A stretch of 64,000 bases of DNA, taken from contig NZ_PYUI01000021.1 in assembly GCF_003097355.1 (NCBI RefSeq), positions 25,732 through 89,731 of the forward strand, in the 5' to 3' direction. Source of the stretch: Arthrobacter sp. H-02-3 (GTDB lineage: Bacteria; Actinomycetota; Actinomycetes; Actinomycetales; Micrococcaceae). This document shows, piece after piece, positions 24,749 through 34,036 of this stretch. Every line of letters starts with the position of its first letter. The first letter of the stretch is position 1. The position numbers and the translations under genes were made by a program. Below the pieces are notes generated by a model, which saw only the letters and a list, made by a program, of their open reading frames with translations, was not told where the DNA came from and ran no database searches.

Positions 24749-25846
24749 ATGACCCGTGATCAGCTCCTGACCGCACCGGACACCGCGCTTCCCACCCTTC
24801 GTGGCGCGGTGGCCGGACTTCCGCCCTACGTCCCGGGCCGGCGCAGCGCCGGCACAGACATCGCCGCCCTCGCCAGCAACGAAAGCCACTACGAGCCACT
24901 GCCCGCTGCCGCCGCTGCGGTGGCCGCAGCGGCCGGTACGATGAACCGATACCCTGACAGTGCCGCCGTCGAACTCCGCGAACGGATTGCCCGCCACCTC
25001 GGCGTAACGGCCGGAGAGGTGGCGGTGGGACCCGGCAGCGTCGGCGTCCTCCAGCAGATCATCACCGGCCTGTGCGACGCCGGGGATGAAGTGATCTTCG
25101 CGTGGCGTTCCTTCGAGGCGTACCCCATCCTGGTGGAGCTGGCAGGCGCCCAGCCTGTCCGCATCCCGCTGGACGGCGCTGAGGGGCACGACCTTGACGC
25201 CATGGCCGCGGCTGTCACTGCCCGCACGAAGGTCATCCTGCTCTGCACCCCCAACAATCCCACCGGCGTGCCGATCAGCCACGACCGCATCGAGGCCTTC
25301 CTGCGGTCCGTCCGCTCGGACGTCCTCGTGGTGATCGACGAGGCCTATGTGGAATACGCCGAAGCGGGCAGCGGCCCCGATTCCCTGGCGCTCTACCGCC
25401 AGTACCCGAACGTCTGCATCCTGCGCACCTTCTCGAAGGCCTACGGACTCGCGGGCCTGCGCGTTGGATACGCCGTGGCGGCGCCGGACATCGCCGAGGG
25501 ACTGCGCCGGACCGCCCTTCCCTTCTCGGTGAGCGCGCTGGCCCAGAAGGCGGCCATCGCGTCGCTGGACGCCGGGGAGGAGATGGAAGCGAGGGTCGCC
25601 GGGGTCAGGCAGGAGCGCGCCCGGATGGCCGCGCAGCTGGAAGCCCAGGGCTGGAAGCTGCAGCCGAGCCAGGGCAATTTCCTGTGGATCCGCGCGGACG
25701 AACGCCTCCGGGCGAGGCTGGTGGACGCGTTTGACGCCGCCGGCATCATGGTCCGGGCGTACCAGGGCGACGGCGTGCGGATCACCGTTGCCGATCCCGC
25801 CTCCAACGACCGCGTGCTCGGGCTCCTGGCAGCCCACGCAGCCTGA
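24749..25846 (+). CDS. PLP-dependent aminotransferase, HisC-like
   Basis: A 365-residue fold-type I aminotransferase of the histidinol-phosphate/aromatic class. The N-terminal LASNESHYEPLPAAAAAV matches the LxxNENP region, LCTPNNPTG and VVIDEAYVEYA bind the ring, and the PLP lysine is in LRTFSKAYGLAGLRVGY. No other histidine genes are nearby. Between an Lrp regulator and an amino acid permease it more likely deaminates an imported amino acid, perhaps an aromatic one. A permease gene follows after 55 bases. Confidence 0.85.
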   Translation: MTRDQLLTAPDTALPTLRGAVAGLPPYVPGRRSAGTDIAALASNESHYEPLPAAAAAVAAAAGTMNRYPDSAAVELRERIARHLGVTAGEVAVGPGSVGVLQQIITGLCDAGDEVIFAWRSFEAYPILVELAGAQPVRIPLDGAEGHDLDAMAAAVTARTKVILLCTPNNPTGVPISHDRIEAFLRSVRSDVLVVIDEAYVEYAEAGSGPDSLALYRQYPNVCILRTFSKAYGLAGLRVGYAVAAPDIAEGLRRTALPFSVSALAQKAAIASLDAGEEMEARVAGVRQERARMAAQLEAQGWKLQPSQGNFLWIRADERLRARLVDAFDAAGIMVRAYQGDGVRITVADPASNDRVLGLLAAHAA

Positions 25847-25901
25847 GAAACCGACTGACCTGAAACCCCATCCGTTCCACCAACAAACCAGAGGACTCCT
25901 C

Positions 25902-27314
25902 ATGGAACAACAGACAATGACGTCTGGCCGCCCACTGGGCGCCGCACTCAAACCCCGCCAGCTCACCATGATGGGGCTCGGTAGCGCCATCGGCGCGGGC
26001 CTCTTTATCGGCTCCGGCGCCGGCATCCAGGCCGCGGGCCCGGCCGTGCTGATCTCCTACCTCGTGGCCGGCACCCTCATCATCCTGGTGATGTGGGCCC
26101 TCGGCGAGATGGCCGCCGCCAATCCGGACAGCGGTGCCTTCTCCGTCTATACCGCCAAGGCCTATGGTCCGGTGGCCGGTGCCACGGTGGGTTGGCTGTG
26201 GTGGCTGCAGCTCGTGGTGGTCATCGCGGCCGAAGCGCTGGGTGCGGCAGGCCTGCTGGCCACCATCTTCCCCGTCCTGCCGGTGTGGCTGATGGCCTTC
26301 GTGTTCATCGTGGTGCTCACCGCCGTGAACCTCACCAGTGTGAAGAACTTCGGCGAATTCGAGTTCTGGTTCGCCCTGCTCAAGGTGGCAGCAATCGTCG
26401 GGTTCCTGCTGGTGGGCGTTGCCCTGCTCTTCGGCTGGCTGCCGGGCGTCCCGTCGCCAGGCCTGTCCCACTTCACCGGAGCCGGATTCGCTCCCAGCGG
26501 TTTCGCCGGGATTGCCACGGCACTCTTCGTGGTGGCGTTCGCATTCGGCGGCACCGAGATCGTGTCCGTGGCGGCAGCTGAGACCGCCGAGCCTGCCCGC
26601 AGCGTGAAGAAAGCGGTCCGCACGGTGCTGTGGCGCATCCTGGTCTTCTACATCGGCGCCATCTTCGTCATCGCAGCCGTGGTTCCCGTCGGTTCGGCGG
26701 GGCTGAAGAGCCCGTTCGCCGCTGTGCTGGACGCCGCCGGCATGCCCGGCGCGGCCACCGCCATCACCCTGGTAGCCGTGGCAGCACTGCTCTCCGCCCT
26801 CAACGCCAACCTCTACGGTGCATCGCGGATGGCGTACTCCCTCGCGGAGCGGGGTGAGGCACCACGTCTGCTTGCCTCGGTGTCCAAGGCCCGGGTTCCG
26901 GTTGTCGCAGTCCTGGCCAGCGTCGCTTTCGGCGTTGTCACGGTTGTGCTGGAGCTGGCCTTCCCCGAGAAGGTCCTTCCCGTCCTTCTGAACATTGTGG
27001 GTTCGACGTGCCTGCTGGTGTGGACGTCCGCGCTCCTCGCCCAGCTCGCGTTGCGCCTCCGCGCCGACCGCGAGGGGACGGAGCTTCCCCTGCGGATGCC
27101 CGGCTTCCCGTGGCTGACGGGCTTTGGCCTGCTCATCCTCGCGGCGATCTTCACGGTGGGCTTCATCGGCGAGGATTCCCGTCCCCAGCTCCTGAGCACT
27201 TTCGGACTCGTAGCGCTTCTGGCGGTGGCTAACTGGATGCACCACCGGTCGGGGAAGGTTTCGCCGGTTGTCGAGTTTTCGGATGGTGCCAAGCAGCCGG
27301 TGCTCATCGACTGA
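25902..27314 (+). CDS. Amino acid permease (AAT/APC family)
   Basis: A 470-residue permease with about twelve hydrophobic segments. The first carries GLGSAIGAGLFIGSGAGI, the amino-acid-backbone loop of AAT-family transporters such as GABA and proline permeases, and the sixth has FAFGGTEIVSVAAAE. Import is proton-coupled in the family. It is cotranscribed with the aminotransferase and likely under the Lrp/AsnC regulator. ATG 25902 follows AGAGGACTCCTC. A hairpin terminator at 27355 ends the unit. Confidence 0.87.
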   Translation: MEQQTMTSGRPLGAALKPRQLTMMGLGSAIGAGLFIGSGAGIQAAGPAVLISYLVAGTLIILVMWALGEMAAANPDSGAFSVYTAKAYGPVAGATVGWLWWLQLVVVIAAEALGAAGLLATIFPVLPVWLMAFVFIVVLTAVNLTSVKNFGEFEFWFALLKVAAIVGFLLVGVALLFGWLPGVPSPGLSHFTGAGFAPSGFAGIATALFVVAFAFGGTEIVSVAAAETAEPARSVKKAVRTVLWRILVFYIGAIFVIAAVVPVGSAGLKSPFAAVLDAAGMPGAATAITLVAVAALLSALNANLYGASRMAYSLAERGEAPRLLASVSKARVPVVAVLASVAFGVVTVVLELAFPEKVLPVLLNIVGSTCLLVWTSALLAQLALRLRADREGTELPLRMPGFPWLTGFGLLILAAIFTVGFIGEDSRPQLLSTFGLVALLAVANWMHHRSGKVSPVVEFSDGAKQPVLID

Positions 27315-27780
27315 ATCAGGTGGTGTGTACCGATTCACTAGTTTTGGACACACGAAGGGCGGGTCCGGCTTTGGCCGGGCGCGCCCTTTGCGCGACTGCG
27401 CAGAGTGGGCTGTAGTGGGGGCCCCATCCCATCCCTCCGGCACACCAGAGGGCTCGGAAGTTAGGCGGAGATTTCCCTAAGGACTGTCCCAAATGAGGAT
27501 GGCACCCCGTCTAACGGGCACTCTAGGTGAAACTCGTCGGCCACCGAATGGTGAGGTAATCCAATCGCAACATGACCGGCTCCGCTTACTTCGGTAGGTT
27601 CAGGGCCGGTCTTCGTTTTAGCAGGTGGGCGCCACTTGGTCGAGGAGTTTGAACGCGCCGCGACCTGCCAAGCCAGGATCCACGAATACAATCACCAGAG
27701 ATCCAGGCGGCACCGGCGGGTTCTCACCTATCAGCCGCGTCCCCACCTCCCGGAGAGGTGCAACCACAGAGGAGTATGCG
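27315..27780. other. Intergenic region
   Basis: These 466 bases hold a terminator hairpin at 27355-27389, then no supported gene until the coding region starting at 27781, which has GAGGAG 6-11 bases upstream. No repeat was recognised. Confidence 0.45.
27355..27389 (+). terminator. Hairpin terminator after permease gene
   Basis: Outer arms AAGGGCG and CGCCCTT enclose CCGGC/GCCGG around a short loop; only three T follow, so strength is moderate. Confidence 0.6.
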
Positions 27781-29073
27781 ATGACCAATATCGAGAGCAT
27801 CACGCTGGAGGCGGAGCTCGTCGGCGAGGACGCCACGCGTGACATTGCGAAGGCGGTCAGCGCCCGTCACTCGATCGCTCGCAAGTACGTCATGCGGCTC
27901 CGCCGGCGGCATCCGGACGCAACGCCCGCTGAGGTGATCCAGATGCTAGAGCGTCACTACGGAACCTCGATCACCACCGCTGGTGCCCTCATTAGCGCCG
28001 GCGTGATCGCGGCTGATATTGGTATCGCGATGATTCCCGGAGTCGGGGCGGCAGCAGCCGGCATGAAGAGTGCGGGACAACAGGCCGCCAAGAAGACTGG
28101 CAAGGAAGCCGTCAAAATTGCCGCAAAGAGCGCTGCGAAACAGGCCGCAAAGAACATGGCGCTTGGTACAGCGAAGAACGGTGCAACGCGAGCCGCTGCT
28201 CTACTTCCCGCCGGCGATGAGCAGTTGCAGTTCGAGATCACCGCGGTTTTCGCGCTCGCTATTGCCGATATTCACGGAATGGACCTCGACAAAGACCAGG
28301 CCCTCGCCCTTGTCTACGGACTCTCGAACGAACGTGTGAGCCAGAAGCAAATCGCCACGATGGCGACAGACCTATCGAGCGCGTCGTCTGAAGGCGTCGT
28401 CGGCGTCGGCAATAAGATCGCTGCTGGCCGCACGGACTGGTCGCACTGGGCGAACACGCTCGCGGACACCCTCCCTGGAGGCGCCGCGCAGAGTCTGGTT
28501 CGGACCATGGAGACGGGGCAGCTGGACGCCGTGCGCGAAAACTTGAGTGGAAAGCAGCAGGCGACGATTGAATACGGAGTTGGAGCCTTGGCAGGCGGCG
28601 TCACGCGCTTCGTGTTCGGTCGCGACGTGATCGTCGCAGCCCGGGCAGCATTCGCCGAGGCCCCAGACACGTTCCCCGAACATCTGGCCGTTCCTGTAGA
28701 TGCTGGCGCCGAAGACCGAGACTTCGAACAGAACCGGGCTCTCGCAGCCATGGAAGATGCCGCAAAAGTGACGGGCAACTGGATTGCCGGCACTGCCAGC
28801 ACAGTCGGGGGCGGCATTGCAACGGGCGCTGTGGCAGTGGGCTCCGGGATGGCAACCGCAGCCGACACGGTAACGCGCGCGTTCCGGAGCGTGGATATCG
28901 ACGGGGATGGGATCCCGGATGAGCCCCAGGCCCTCAGTGCAGTCAAGGGCGTCGGCGGCGCCATCGCGGGTACTGCGGGCTCTGTCGGTGGAAGCGTCGC
29001 AGGGCTGTTCAAGCGGAAAAAGCGCGGCGAACAGACGGAGGGGTCTGAGACCGGCAGCGAGGCGATGGTCTAG
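27781..29073 (+). CDS. Hypothetical protein with Gly/Ala-rich segments and Ca-binding-like loop
   Basis: I do not recognise a family with confidence. The 430-residue product starts with a helical domain (ARKYVMRLRRRHPDATPAEV), a hydrophobic Gly/Ala region (residues 60-85), a Lys/Ala-rich helix (KKTGKEAVKIAAKSAAKQAA), and a middle part with IADIHGMDLDKDQALALVYG, faintly like EcsC proteins. Near the C-terminus is DIDGDGIPDE (residue 372), a thrombospondin-type-3/EF-hand-like acidic loop between two Gly-rich stretches, ending in a KRKKRG tail. It may associate with membranes. A GGAG site supports ATG 27781. Confidence 0.65.
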   Translation: MTNIESITLEAELVGEDATRDIAKAVSARHSIARKYVMRLRRRHPDATPAEVIQMLERHYGTSITTAGALISAGVIAADIGIAMIPGVGAAAAGMKSAGQQAAKKTGKEAVKIAAKSAAKQAAKNMALGTAKNGATRAAALLPAGDEQLQFEITAVFALAIADIHGMDLDKDQALALVYGLSNERVSQKQIATMATDLSSASSEGVVGVGNKIAAGRTDWSHWANTLADTLPGGAAQSLVRTMETGQLDAVRENLSGKQQATIEYGVGALAGGVTRFVFGRDVIVAARAAFAEAPDTFPEHLAVPVDAGAEDRDFEQNRALAAMEDAAKVTGNWIAGTASTVGGGIATGAVAVGSGMATAADTVTRAFRSVDIDGDGIPDEPQALSAVKGVGGAIAGTAGSVGGSVAGLFKRKKRGEQTEGSETGSEAMV

Positions 29074-29385
29074 AAGTAACTCCGGAGGTTAGTCAACTGC
29101 GGAACGTGGTCCCGTTGCGCTAGCACTTGTGGGCGTTCTGAGCGCTGAGAACAGCTATAGGTGATAGCGCAACGAGGGTGTGTCTGGAACGCGGACGACC
29201 CACACTCCTGGCTGGACGGACCGACCCGGTACGCCGTGGTCCACTCCCGGACGGTGGCGGTCCTGTTCGTCGACACACGGCCCGTGGACGCCATCGCCTT
29301 CCGTCACGATCTCCTGGGCGCCGCCGACGTTGCAGGCTTCTTCAAACTTCCGCGCAGCTGCTGACGGCCCGGTCGGTCCACCTCA
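29074..29385. other. Intergenic region, possible short coding relic
   Basis: No firm gene. A plus-strand frame at 29161-29364 encodes DGPTRYAVVHSRTVAVLFVD and looks protein-like in composition, but has no ribosome-binding site and no family I recognise; it may be a relic. Confidence 0.35.
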
Positions 29386-30126
29386 TTACTCCTGAGAGAG
29401 CCAAGCCGAGACCGTGGCGTTGAACCAGTCCGGGCGTTGAAGGGGGATTCCGTGGCCACACCCATCCACAACCTCCAAGTCGCTTCCAGGTAAGGCGGCA
29501 TGGATCGCAGCGGCAGAGTCACGCATCAGCCTCCGTTCACGCTGACCCACCATCACGAGGGCTTCCCCGGGGAAGCGGGACCAATTCTCAGGCAATGCGA
29601 AGCGCAGGTTCTCCCCGACGGCGGCCGTCAATGTCGCCTTCGTTATGCCTGCACTGGTGTCGATGTACTGCTCCATCAGCTCCGGGGGTATGAACAGCTG
29701 CCGGGCCTGCAGCCGGGCAAACCATCTCCTCCGTGCAAGTGGCGCGCTCAAACCGAGAATGCCAAGGGTGAGGCCACCGTACGCCATCGGCTTCGCTTGG
29801 GCACTGACGACCATAACTCGGCTCACCAGGGGCGCATGTTGAGTCGCCAGACCGATGGATAGCTGGGCCCCGAGCGAGAAGCCGATCACTGCTACTGGCG
29901 AACCCACCCGCTGCAACACCAGCTCGGCCAGGGCATTTACGGTCGCGGAATGCGAGATGTACTCCTCGCTGGAGCTCTCTCCGTGCCCCGGGAGGTCGGG
30001 GACGATCACACGGTGCCGGGATTCCAGGCTACGACGCAGGGATTGCCACATCCAACCGGCGGCGCCACCACCGTGCAGGAGCAAGACAGGAGGCGCGCTC
30101 TCTGGTCCGTACTGGTTCGTGTGCAC
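29386..30126 (-). CDS. Alpha/beta hydrolase
   Basis: A 246-residue alpha/beta hydrolase. The oxyanion region is VLLLHGGGAAGWMWQSL, the nucleophile Ser sits in AVIGFSLGAQLS, and the catalytic His in VDGCGHGIPLQRP. A cap region lies between residues 120 and 180. Substrate unknown; the family includes esterases and C-C hydrolases. The start is a GTG. The gene is single, and no catabolic partner genes are adjacent. Confidence 0.83.
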   Translation of the reverse strand: MHTNQYGPESAPPVLLLHGGGAAGWMWQSLRRSLESRHRVIVPDLPGHGESSSEEYISHSATVNALAELVLQRVGSPVAVIGFSLGAQLSIGLATQHAPLVSRVMVVSAQAKPMAYGGLTLGILGLSAPLARRRWFARLQARQLFIPPELMEQYIDTSAGITKATLTAAVGENLRFALPENWSRFPGEALVMVGQRERRLMRDSAAAIHAALPGSDLEVVDGCGHGIPLQRPDWFNATVSAWLSQE

Positions 30127-30263
30127 CGGCTTATGCTTTCACGTTCCCAGCGCCTCTTACGTCCCTGAGAATACGAATTGCCCACTACTTCAGTGACACA
30201 GTGCGCCCTGATCGACTTCCTCAGAACCTGGCCACACTAACCAAGATTCGGGCCGCCGGACCT

Positions 30264-31955
30264 TTAGCCCTTCAGCACCCACGCCGCGTTGTTCGGCTGC
30301 AGCCAGCCGTCCTCCGCCAGCGGCGCGGCGCTAAGCAGGACCGATCCTGCCGGGAGTTGCACGGGCTCGGTGCCCATCGCGACGGCGACGAGGAAGTGCT
30401 CGTTGCGTTCGCAGATGAGGAGGTTTCCGGCCTCGACCCGCCAGCTGCCGCCGTCGTCCGCGGTGAACACCTCGTTGTTCCACAGCTGCCGGCGCAGCTC
30501 CAGCGCTGCCTTGGTCAAGTTCAGGGCGGATTCCGGGTCCTGCTGCTGCCGCTCGACGGCAACTGCGCCCCAGCCTGAGGGGACCGGCAGCCACGGGTCC
30601 GCAGCCGGTTCAACCAGCGAGAAGCCGTGGTTCAGTGCAGCATCGCCTGTCCACGGCAGCGGGACGCGGGCGCCGTCGCGGCAGACTCCGCCGCGGGCCC
30701 ACATCGGATCCACCCGGGCTTCAGCCGGGACGTCGACCTCGGGCAGGCCGAGCTCCTGGCCCTGGTAGAGGTACGCGGCGCCGGGCAGTCCGAGCAAAGC
30801 CACGAGTGCGGCCCGGGCCCGGACGGCGCCGAGGTCGCCGCCGCCGAACCGGGTGACGGAGCGCACGATATCGTGGTTTTCCAGCGCCCACGTGGGGGCG
30901 GCTCCGTGGAGCTGCCGGGCGGCTTCGAGTTCGTTCCCGACGGCGGCCCACGCCTCAGCGTCCCAGCCGAGTTTCACGAACGCGAACGCGAAGGCCTGCT
31001 GCATCTCGTCGGCCCGGGTGTAGCGCGCGGCGCGGGCCGGTTCCAGGTTGACCTCGCCCACCAGCAGGCGGTGCGGCTCATACTTCTCGGCCAGGGTGCG
31101 CCAGCGCCGGTAGACCTCGTGGACGTCCTCCTGGTCCGAGACCTGCGGGTTGGACCGCAGCCCGTCCACGACCCCGCCCGTGGAGGGCGAGTCCGGCAGG
31201 CCGTCGGCCTTGAACAGCGCATGCGCGACGTCGATGCGCAGCCCGTCCACGCCCTTGTCGAACCAGAACCGCAGCACGCCGTCAAAGTAGTCGCCGACTG
31301 CGGGATTGCGCCAGTTCCAGTCCGGCTGCCCGGCCGAGAACAGGTGCAGGTACCAGTCCGTGTCCGTGTCGGAGCCCGGGTTGGCGCGGCTCCAGGCCCG
31401 GCCGCCGAACACGCTCTGCCAGTTGTTCGGCGGCACATCGCTGTTTGAAGCGCCGGCGGCTGACCCGCCCAAGGCGGCGTCCGACGCAGAGCCGGCGCCG
31501 CCGTCGTCGGACATGCCCATGGGACCCGGCACAAAGTGAAACATGTCCCGCTCCTGCGAGCCCGGGCCGGCCGCGAGGGCCGCCTGGAACAGCGGGTGCT
31601 CGGAGGAGCAGTGGTTGGGGACGACGTCTAGCAGGATCCGCAGTCCCAGCGCGTGGGCCTGCTCCAGGAGCGAGTCGAACTGCTCCATGGTGCCGAACAG
31701 GGGGTCCACGCCGCAGTAGTCGGCGACGTCGTAGCCCTGGTCCACCTGCGGGGAGGGCTGGAACGGGGTCATCCAGATGCCGTCGACGCCGAGCGCGGCG
31801 ATGTACGGGAGCCGGGCGATGAGGCCGGCGAGGTCGCCCACGCCGTCGCCGTCGCCGTCGGCGAAGGAGCGCGGGTAGACCTCGTAGATGACGGCCGACT
31901 GCCACCAGTCGGTGGCGGGCGCGAGGGCGGTCCCCTCAACAAGAGGAGCGCTCAT
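30264..31955 (-). CDS. GH13 alpha-glucosidase
   Basis: A 563-residue cytoplasmic glycoside hydrolase of family 13. Conserved regions in order: VIYEVYPRSFADGDGDGVGD, LLDVVPNHCSSEHP, GLRIDVAHALF (nucleophile Asp), LVGEVNLEP (acid/base Glu) and WALENHDIVRSVTRFGGGDL (third Asp), as in oligo-1,6- and alpha-glucosidases. No signal peptide. A Gly/Ala/Ser-rich insert follows FVPGPMG. It is the last gene of the sugar operon and its ATG overlaps the permease stop (ATGA). It should hydrolyse the imported alpha-glucoside to glucose. Confidence 0.9.
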   Translation of the reverse strand: MSAPLVEGTALAPATDWWQSAVIYEVYPRSFADGDGDGVGDLAGLIARLPYIAALGVDGIWMTPFQPSPQVDQGYDVADYCGVDPLFGTMEQFDSLLEQAHALGLRILLDVVPNHCSSEHPLFQAALAAGPGSQERDMFHFVPGPMGMSDDGGAGSASDAALGGSAAGASNSDVPPNNWQSVFGGRAWSRANPGSDTDTDWYLHLFSAGQPDWNWRNPAVGDYFDGVLRFWFDKGVDGLRIDVAHALFKADGLPDSPSTGGVVDGLRSNPQVSDQEDVHEVYRRWRTLAEKYEPHRLLVGEVNLEPARAARYTRADEMQQAFAFAFVKLGWDAEAWAAVGNELEAARQLHGAAPTWALENHDIVRSVTRFGGGDLGAVRARAALVALLGLPGAAYLYQGQELGLPEVDVPAEARVDPMWARGGVCRDGARVPLPWTGDAALNHGFSLVEPAADPWLPVPSGWGAVAVERQQQDPESALNLTKAALELRRQLWNNEVFTADDGGSWRVEAGNLLICERNEHFLVAVAMGTEPVQLPAGSVLLSAAPLAEDGWLQPNNAAWVLKG

Positions 31956-32905
31956 TTGCTCGCGCCCGCGGTGAGGCCTTCGACGATCCGCCGCTGGAAG
32001 ATCAGCACCATAATCACCAACGGTACGGTGACGATCACGCCGGCGGCCATCTGTTCGCCGAAGGGCGCCTGGAATTCGGTGGCACCGGTGAACTTGGAGA
32101 TCGCGACCGTGGCGGTCTGGATCCGGGGGTCGTTGATCATGGACAGCGCGATGATGAACTCGTTCCAGCTGTGGATGAAGGTCAGGATCGCGGTGGTGAA
32201 GACGCCCGGCGCGGCGAGCGGCAGCAGGACCCGGCGGAACGCCTGCCACTTGGTGCAGCCGTCGATCATGGCGGCTTCCTCGAGGTCGAACGGCAGGGCC
32301 TTCATGAAGGTGGTGAGGTTCCAGACGGCCAGCGGGATCGCGAAGGACAGGCTGGGGACGATCATCGCCTGGTAGGTGTTGATCCAGCCGAGGTCCGTGA
32401 AGAGGCGCAGCAGCGGCACCACCACGGCGATGCCGGGGAACATCGAGGTCGCGATGATAACTCCCAGGATCACCGACTTGAAGCGGAAGTTCAGCCGCGA
32501 GATCGCGTAGGCCGCGAAGACCCCGAGCAGCAGGGCGAACACCGTGGTGGTGCCGGCCACGATCAGGGAGTTCAGCAGGGCCTGGCCGAACATGGTGGAG
32601 CCGTCGAACACCTTGGCGTAGTTCTCCAGCGAGAACGGGGCCGGCAGCAGGGTGTTGTCGAAAATGTCGGCGGTGCGGCGGAGGCTAGAGACCAGCATCC
32701 AGTAGAACGGGGCCAGACAGTAGGCGAAGATCAGCGCCAGGCCCACGTACACCGAGTAGGAGCGCCACGTGCGCTGCTTTTTCGGTTTGCCTGTTTTCGG
32801 TTTGCCGGAGCGGCCGACGGCGGCGCTCGCGCCGGGCGTGCCGGCACCGGATGCGCCTGAGGCGCCGGAGTCTTTGGCGGCGTTGCGGAGGTCGGAGATG
32901 GTCAT
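31952..32905 (-). CDS. Carbohydrate ABC transporter permease (MalG-like)
   Basis: A 317-residue inner-membrane subunit with six hydrophobic segments. The EAA loop that contacts the ATPase reads DLEEAAMIDGCTKWQAFRRV. The first 45 residues are hydrophilic and Gly/Ala/Lys-rich, an unusual N-terminal extension. It forms a heteromer with the permease encoded at 32902. No ATPase gene is present in the operon, so a shared MsiK-type ATPase encoded elsewhere is likely, as is usual in actinobacteria. Confidence 0.9.
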   Translation of the reverse strand: MTISDLRNAAKDSGASGASGAGTPGASAAVGRSGKPKTGKPKKQRTWRSYSVYVGLALIFAYCLAPFYWMLVSSLRRTADIFDNTLLPAPFSLENYAKVFDGSTMFGQALLNSLIVAGTTTVFALLLGVFAAYAISRLNFRFKSVILGVIIATSMFPGIAVVVPLLRLFTDLGWINTYQAMIVPSLSFAIPLAVWNLTTFMKALPFDLEEAAMIDGCTKWQAFRRVLLPLAAPGVFTTAILTFIHSWNEFIIALSMINDPRIQTATVAISKFTGATEFQAPFGEQMAAGVIVTVPLVIMVLIFQRRIVEGLTAGASK

Positions 32906-33954
32906 CGGGTGGCCTCGGCCTTCTGGGTGCGGGTTGCCTTAGTGCGGGACTTCTTCGAGATCAGCTTCAGTTCCTTGGCACCGGTGACGTCGGCGCCGAG
33001 CACCTTGACGAACACGATCGCGACGACGGCGACGTACAAGAAGAGCATGATCGCGAACGCGGAGGCGGAGCCGTAGCGGAGCTGGTTGGATTCATCCCAC
33101 GCCAACATGGAGAGGGTTTCCACGGATTCCTTGCCGGGGCCGATCAGCACGAAGGGGAGGTCGAACATGCGCAGCGCGTCGAGCATGCGGAACAGCACGG
33201 CTACCAGCAAGGTGGGCTTGACCAGGGGAAGCGTGATGGAGCCGAGCTGGCGCCACCAGCCGGCGCCGTCGATCTTGGCCGCCTCATAGACTTCGCCGGG
33301 GATGACCTGCATGCCGGCGAGGACCAGGAGGCCTATGAACGGGGCGGTCTTCCAGACTTCGGCGATGATGATGGCCGCGCGGGAGGCGTTGCCCTCGGCG
33401 GTCCAGAGGATTTCGCTGCCCAGCAGGGTGTTGGCGATGCCGTCGGACTGGAAGATCCAGCGCCACAGCAGGCCGGACACGGCGGTGGGCACAGCCCAGG
33501 GGACCAGGATGCTGGCGCGCAGGAAGGACCGGCCGCGGAAGGCGCGGTTCATGGCGAGGGCCAGGCAGAGGCCCAGCACGGTCTCGAGGAACACGGTGGT
33601 GAGGGTGAAGAAGGTGGTGTTGCCGAGGGCGTTGAGGAAGCGCCGACCGGTTTCGCCCACGAAGAGGTCGGCGTAGTTGGCCAGGCCCACGAAGGATTCG
33701 ACGTCGGCCACGAAGCCGTCCGCGTCCAGTCCGGATTCGGCGCGGTAGAGGGACTGGTGCACTGCGGCGAGCAGCGGGTACACGATCACCAGGGCCAGCA
33801 CCAGGAGGGTGGGGGAGAGCAGCAGCGCGGCCATGCGGCCTTCGCCGGGAGTGCGGTTGCCGCGGTGGCCGCGTTTGCGCGGGCTGGCTGGGCTGGCTGT
33901 TTGCGGCGTGCCGGGCTGCGCGCCGGCGGGCGGGGCGGTCGTCGTCGTCGTCAT
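32902..33954 (-). CDS. Carbohydrate ABC transporter permease (MalF-like)
   Basis: A 350-residue permease with six hydrophobic segments and the EAA loop EVYEAAKIDGAGWWRQLGSI. The N-terminus carries a Pro/Thr-rich then basic tract (PRKRGHRGNRTPGEGR) before the first helix. Its stop overlaps the start of the MalG-like gene, and it follows the binding-protein gene after 82 bases. Together they form the channel for the alpha-glucoside bound by the lipoprotein. Confidence 0.9.
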   Translation of the reverse strand: MTTTTTAPPAGAQPGTPQTASPASPRKRGHRGNRTPGEGRMAALLLSPTLLVLALVIVYPLLAAVHQSLYRAESGLDADGFVADVESFVGLANYADLFVGETGRRFLNALGNTTFFTLTTVFLETVLGLCLALAMNRAFRGRSFLRASILVPWAVPTAVSGLLWRWIFQSDGIANTLLGSEILWTAEGNASRAAIIIAEVWKTAPFIGLLVLAGMQVIPGEVYEAAKIDGAGWWRQLGSITLPLVKPTLLVAVLFRMLDALRMFDLPFVLIGPGKESVETLSMLAWDESNQLRYGSASAFAIMLFLYVAVVAIVFVKVLGADVTGAKELKLISKKSRTKATRTQKAEATR

Positions 33955-34036
33955 TCTGGGAACCTCACTGGGGTTGCAGCTGCCGGGCCGGCCGGGGTGA
34001 ACCGGCCGGCCCGGCTGGTGCTCGAATAGTCCGGAA

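Noticed and set aside
24749..25846. Reading the aminotransferase as true HisC of histidine synthesis
   Set aside because: No other his genes are near, and it sits with an Lrp regulator and an amino acid permease, which fits breakdown better.
25782..27443. A 553-residue minus-strand open frame
   Set aside because: Shadow of the amino acid permease; charged, His/Glu/Gly-rich product typical of antisense frames to membrane genes.
32851..34029. A 392-residue plus-strand open frame opposite the sugar permease
   Set aside because: Shadow of the MalF-like gene; Gly/Glu/His-rich product and no ribosome-binding site.
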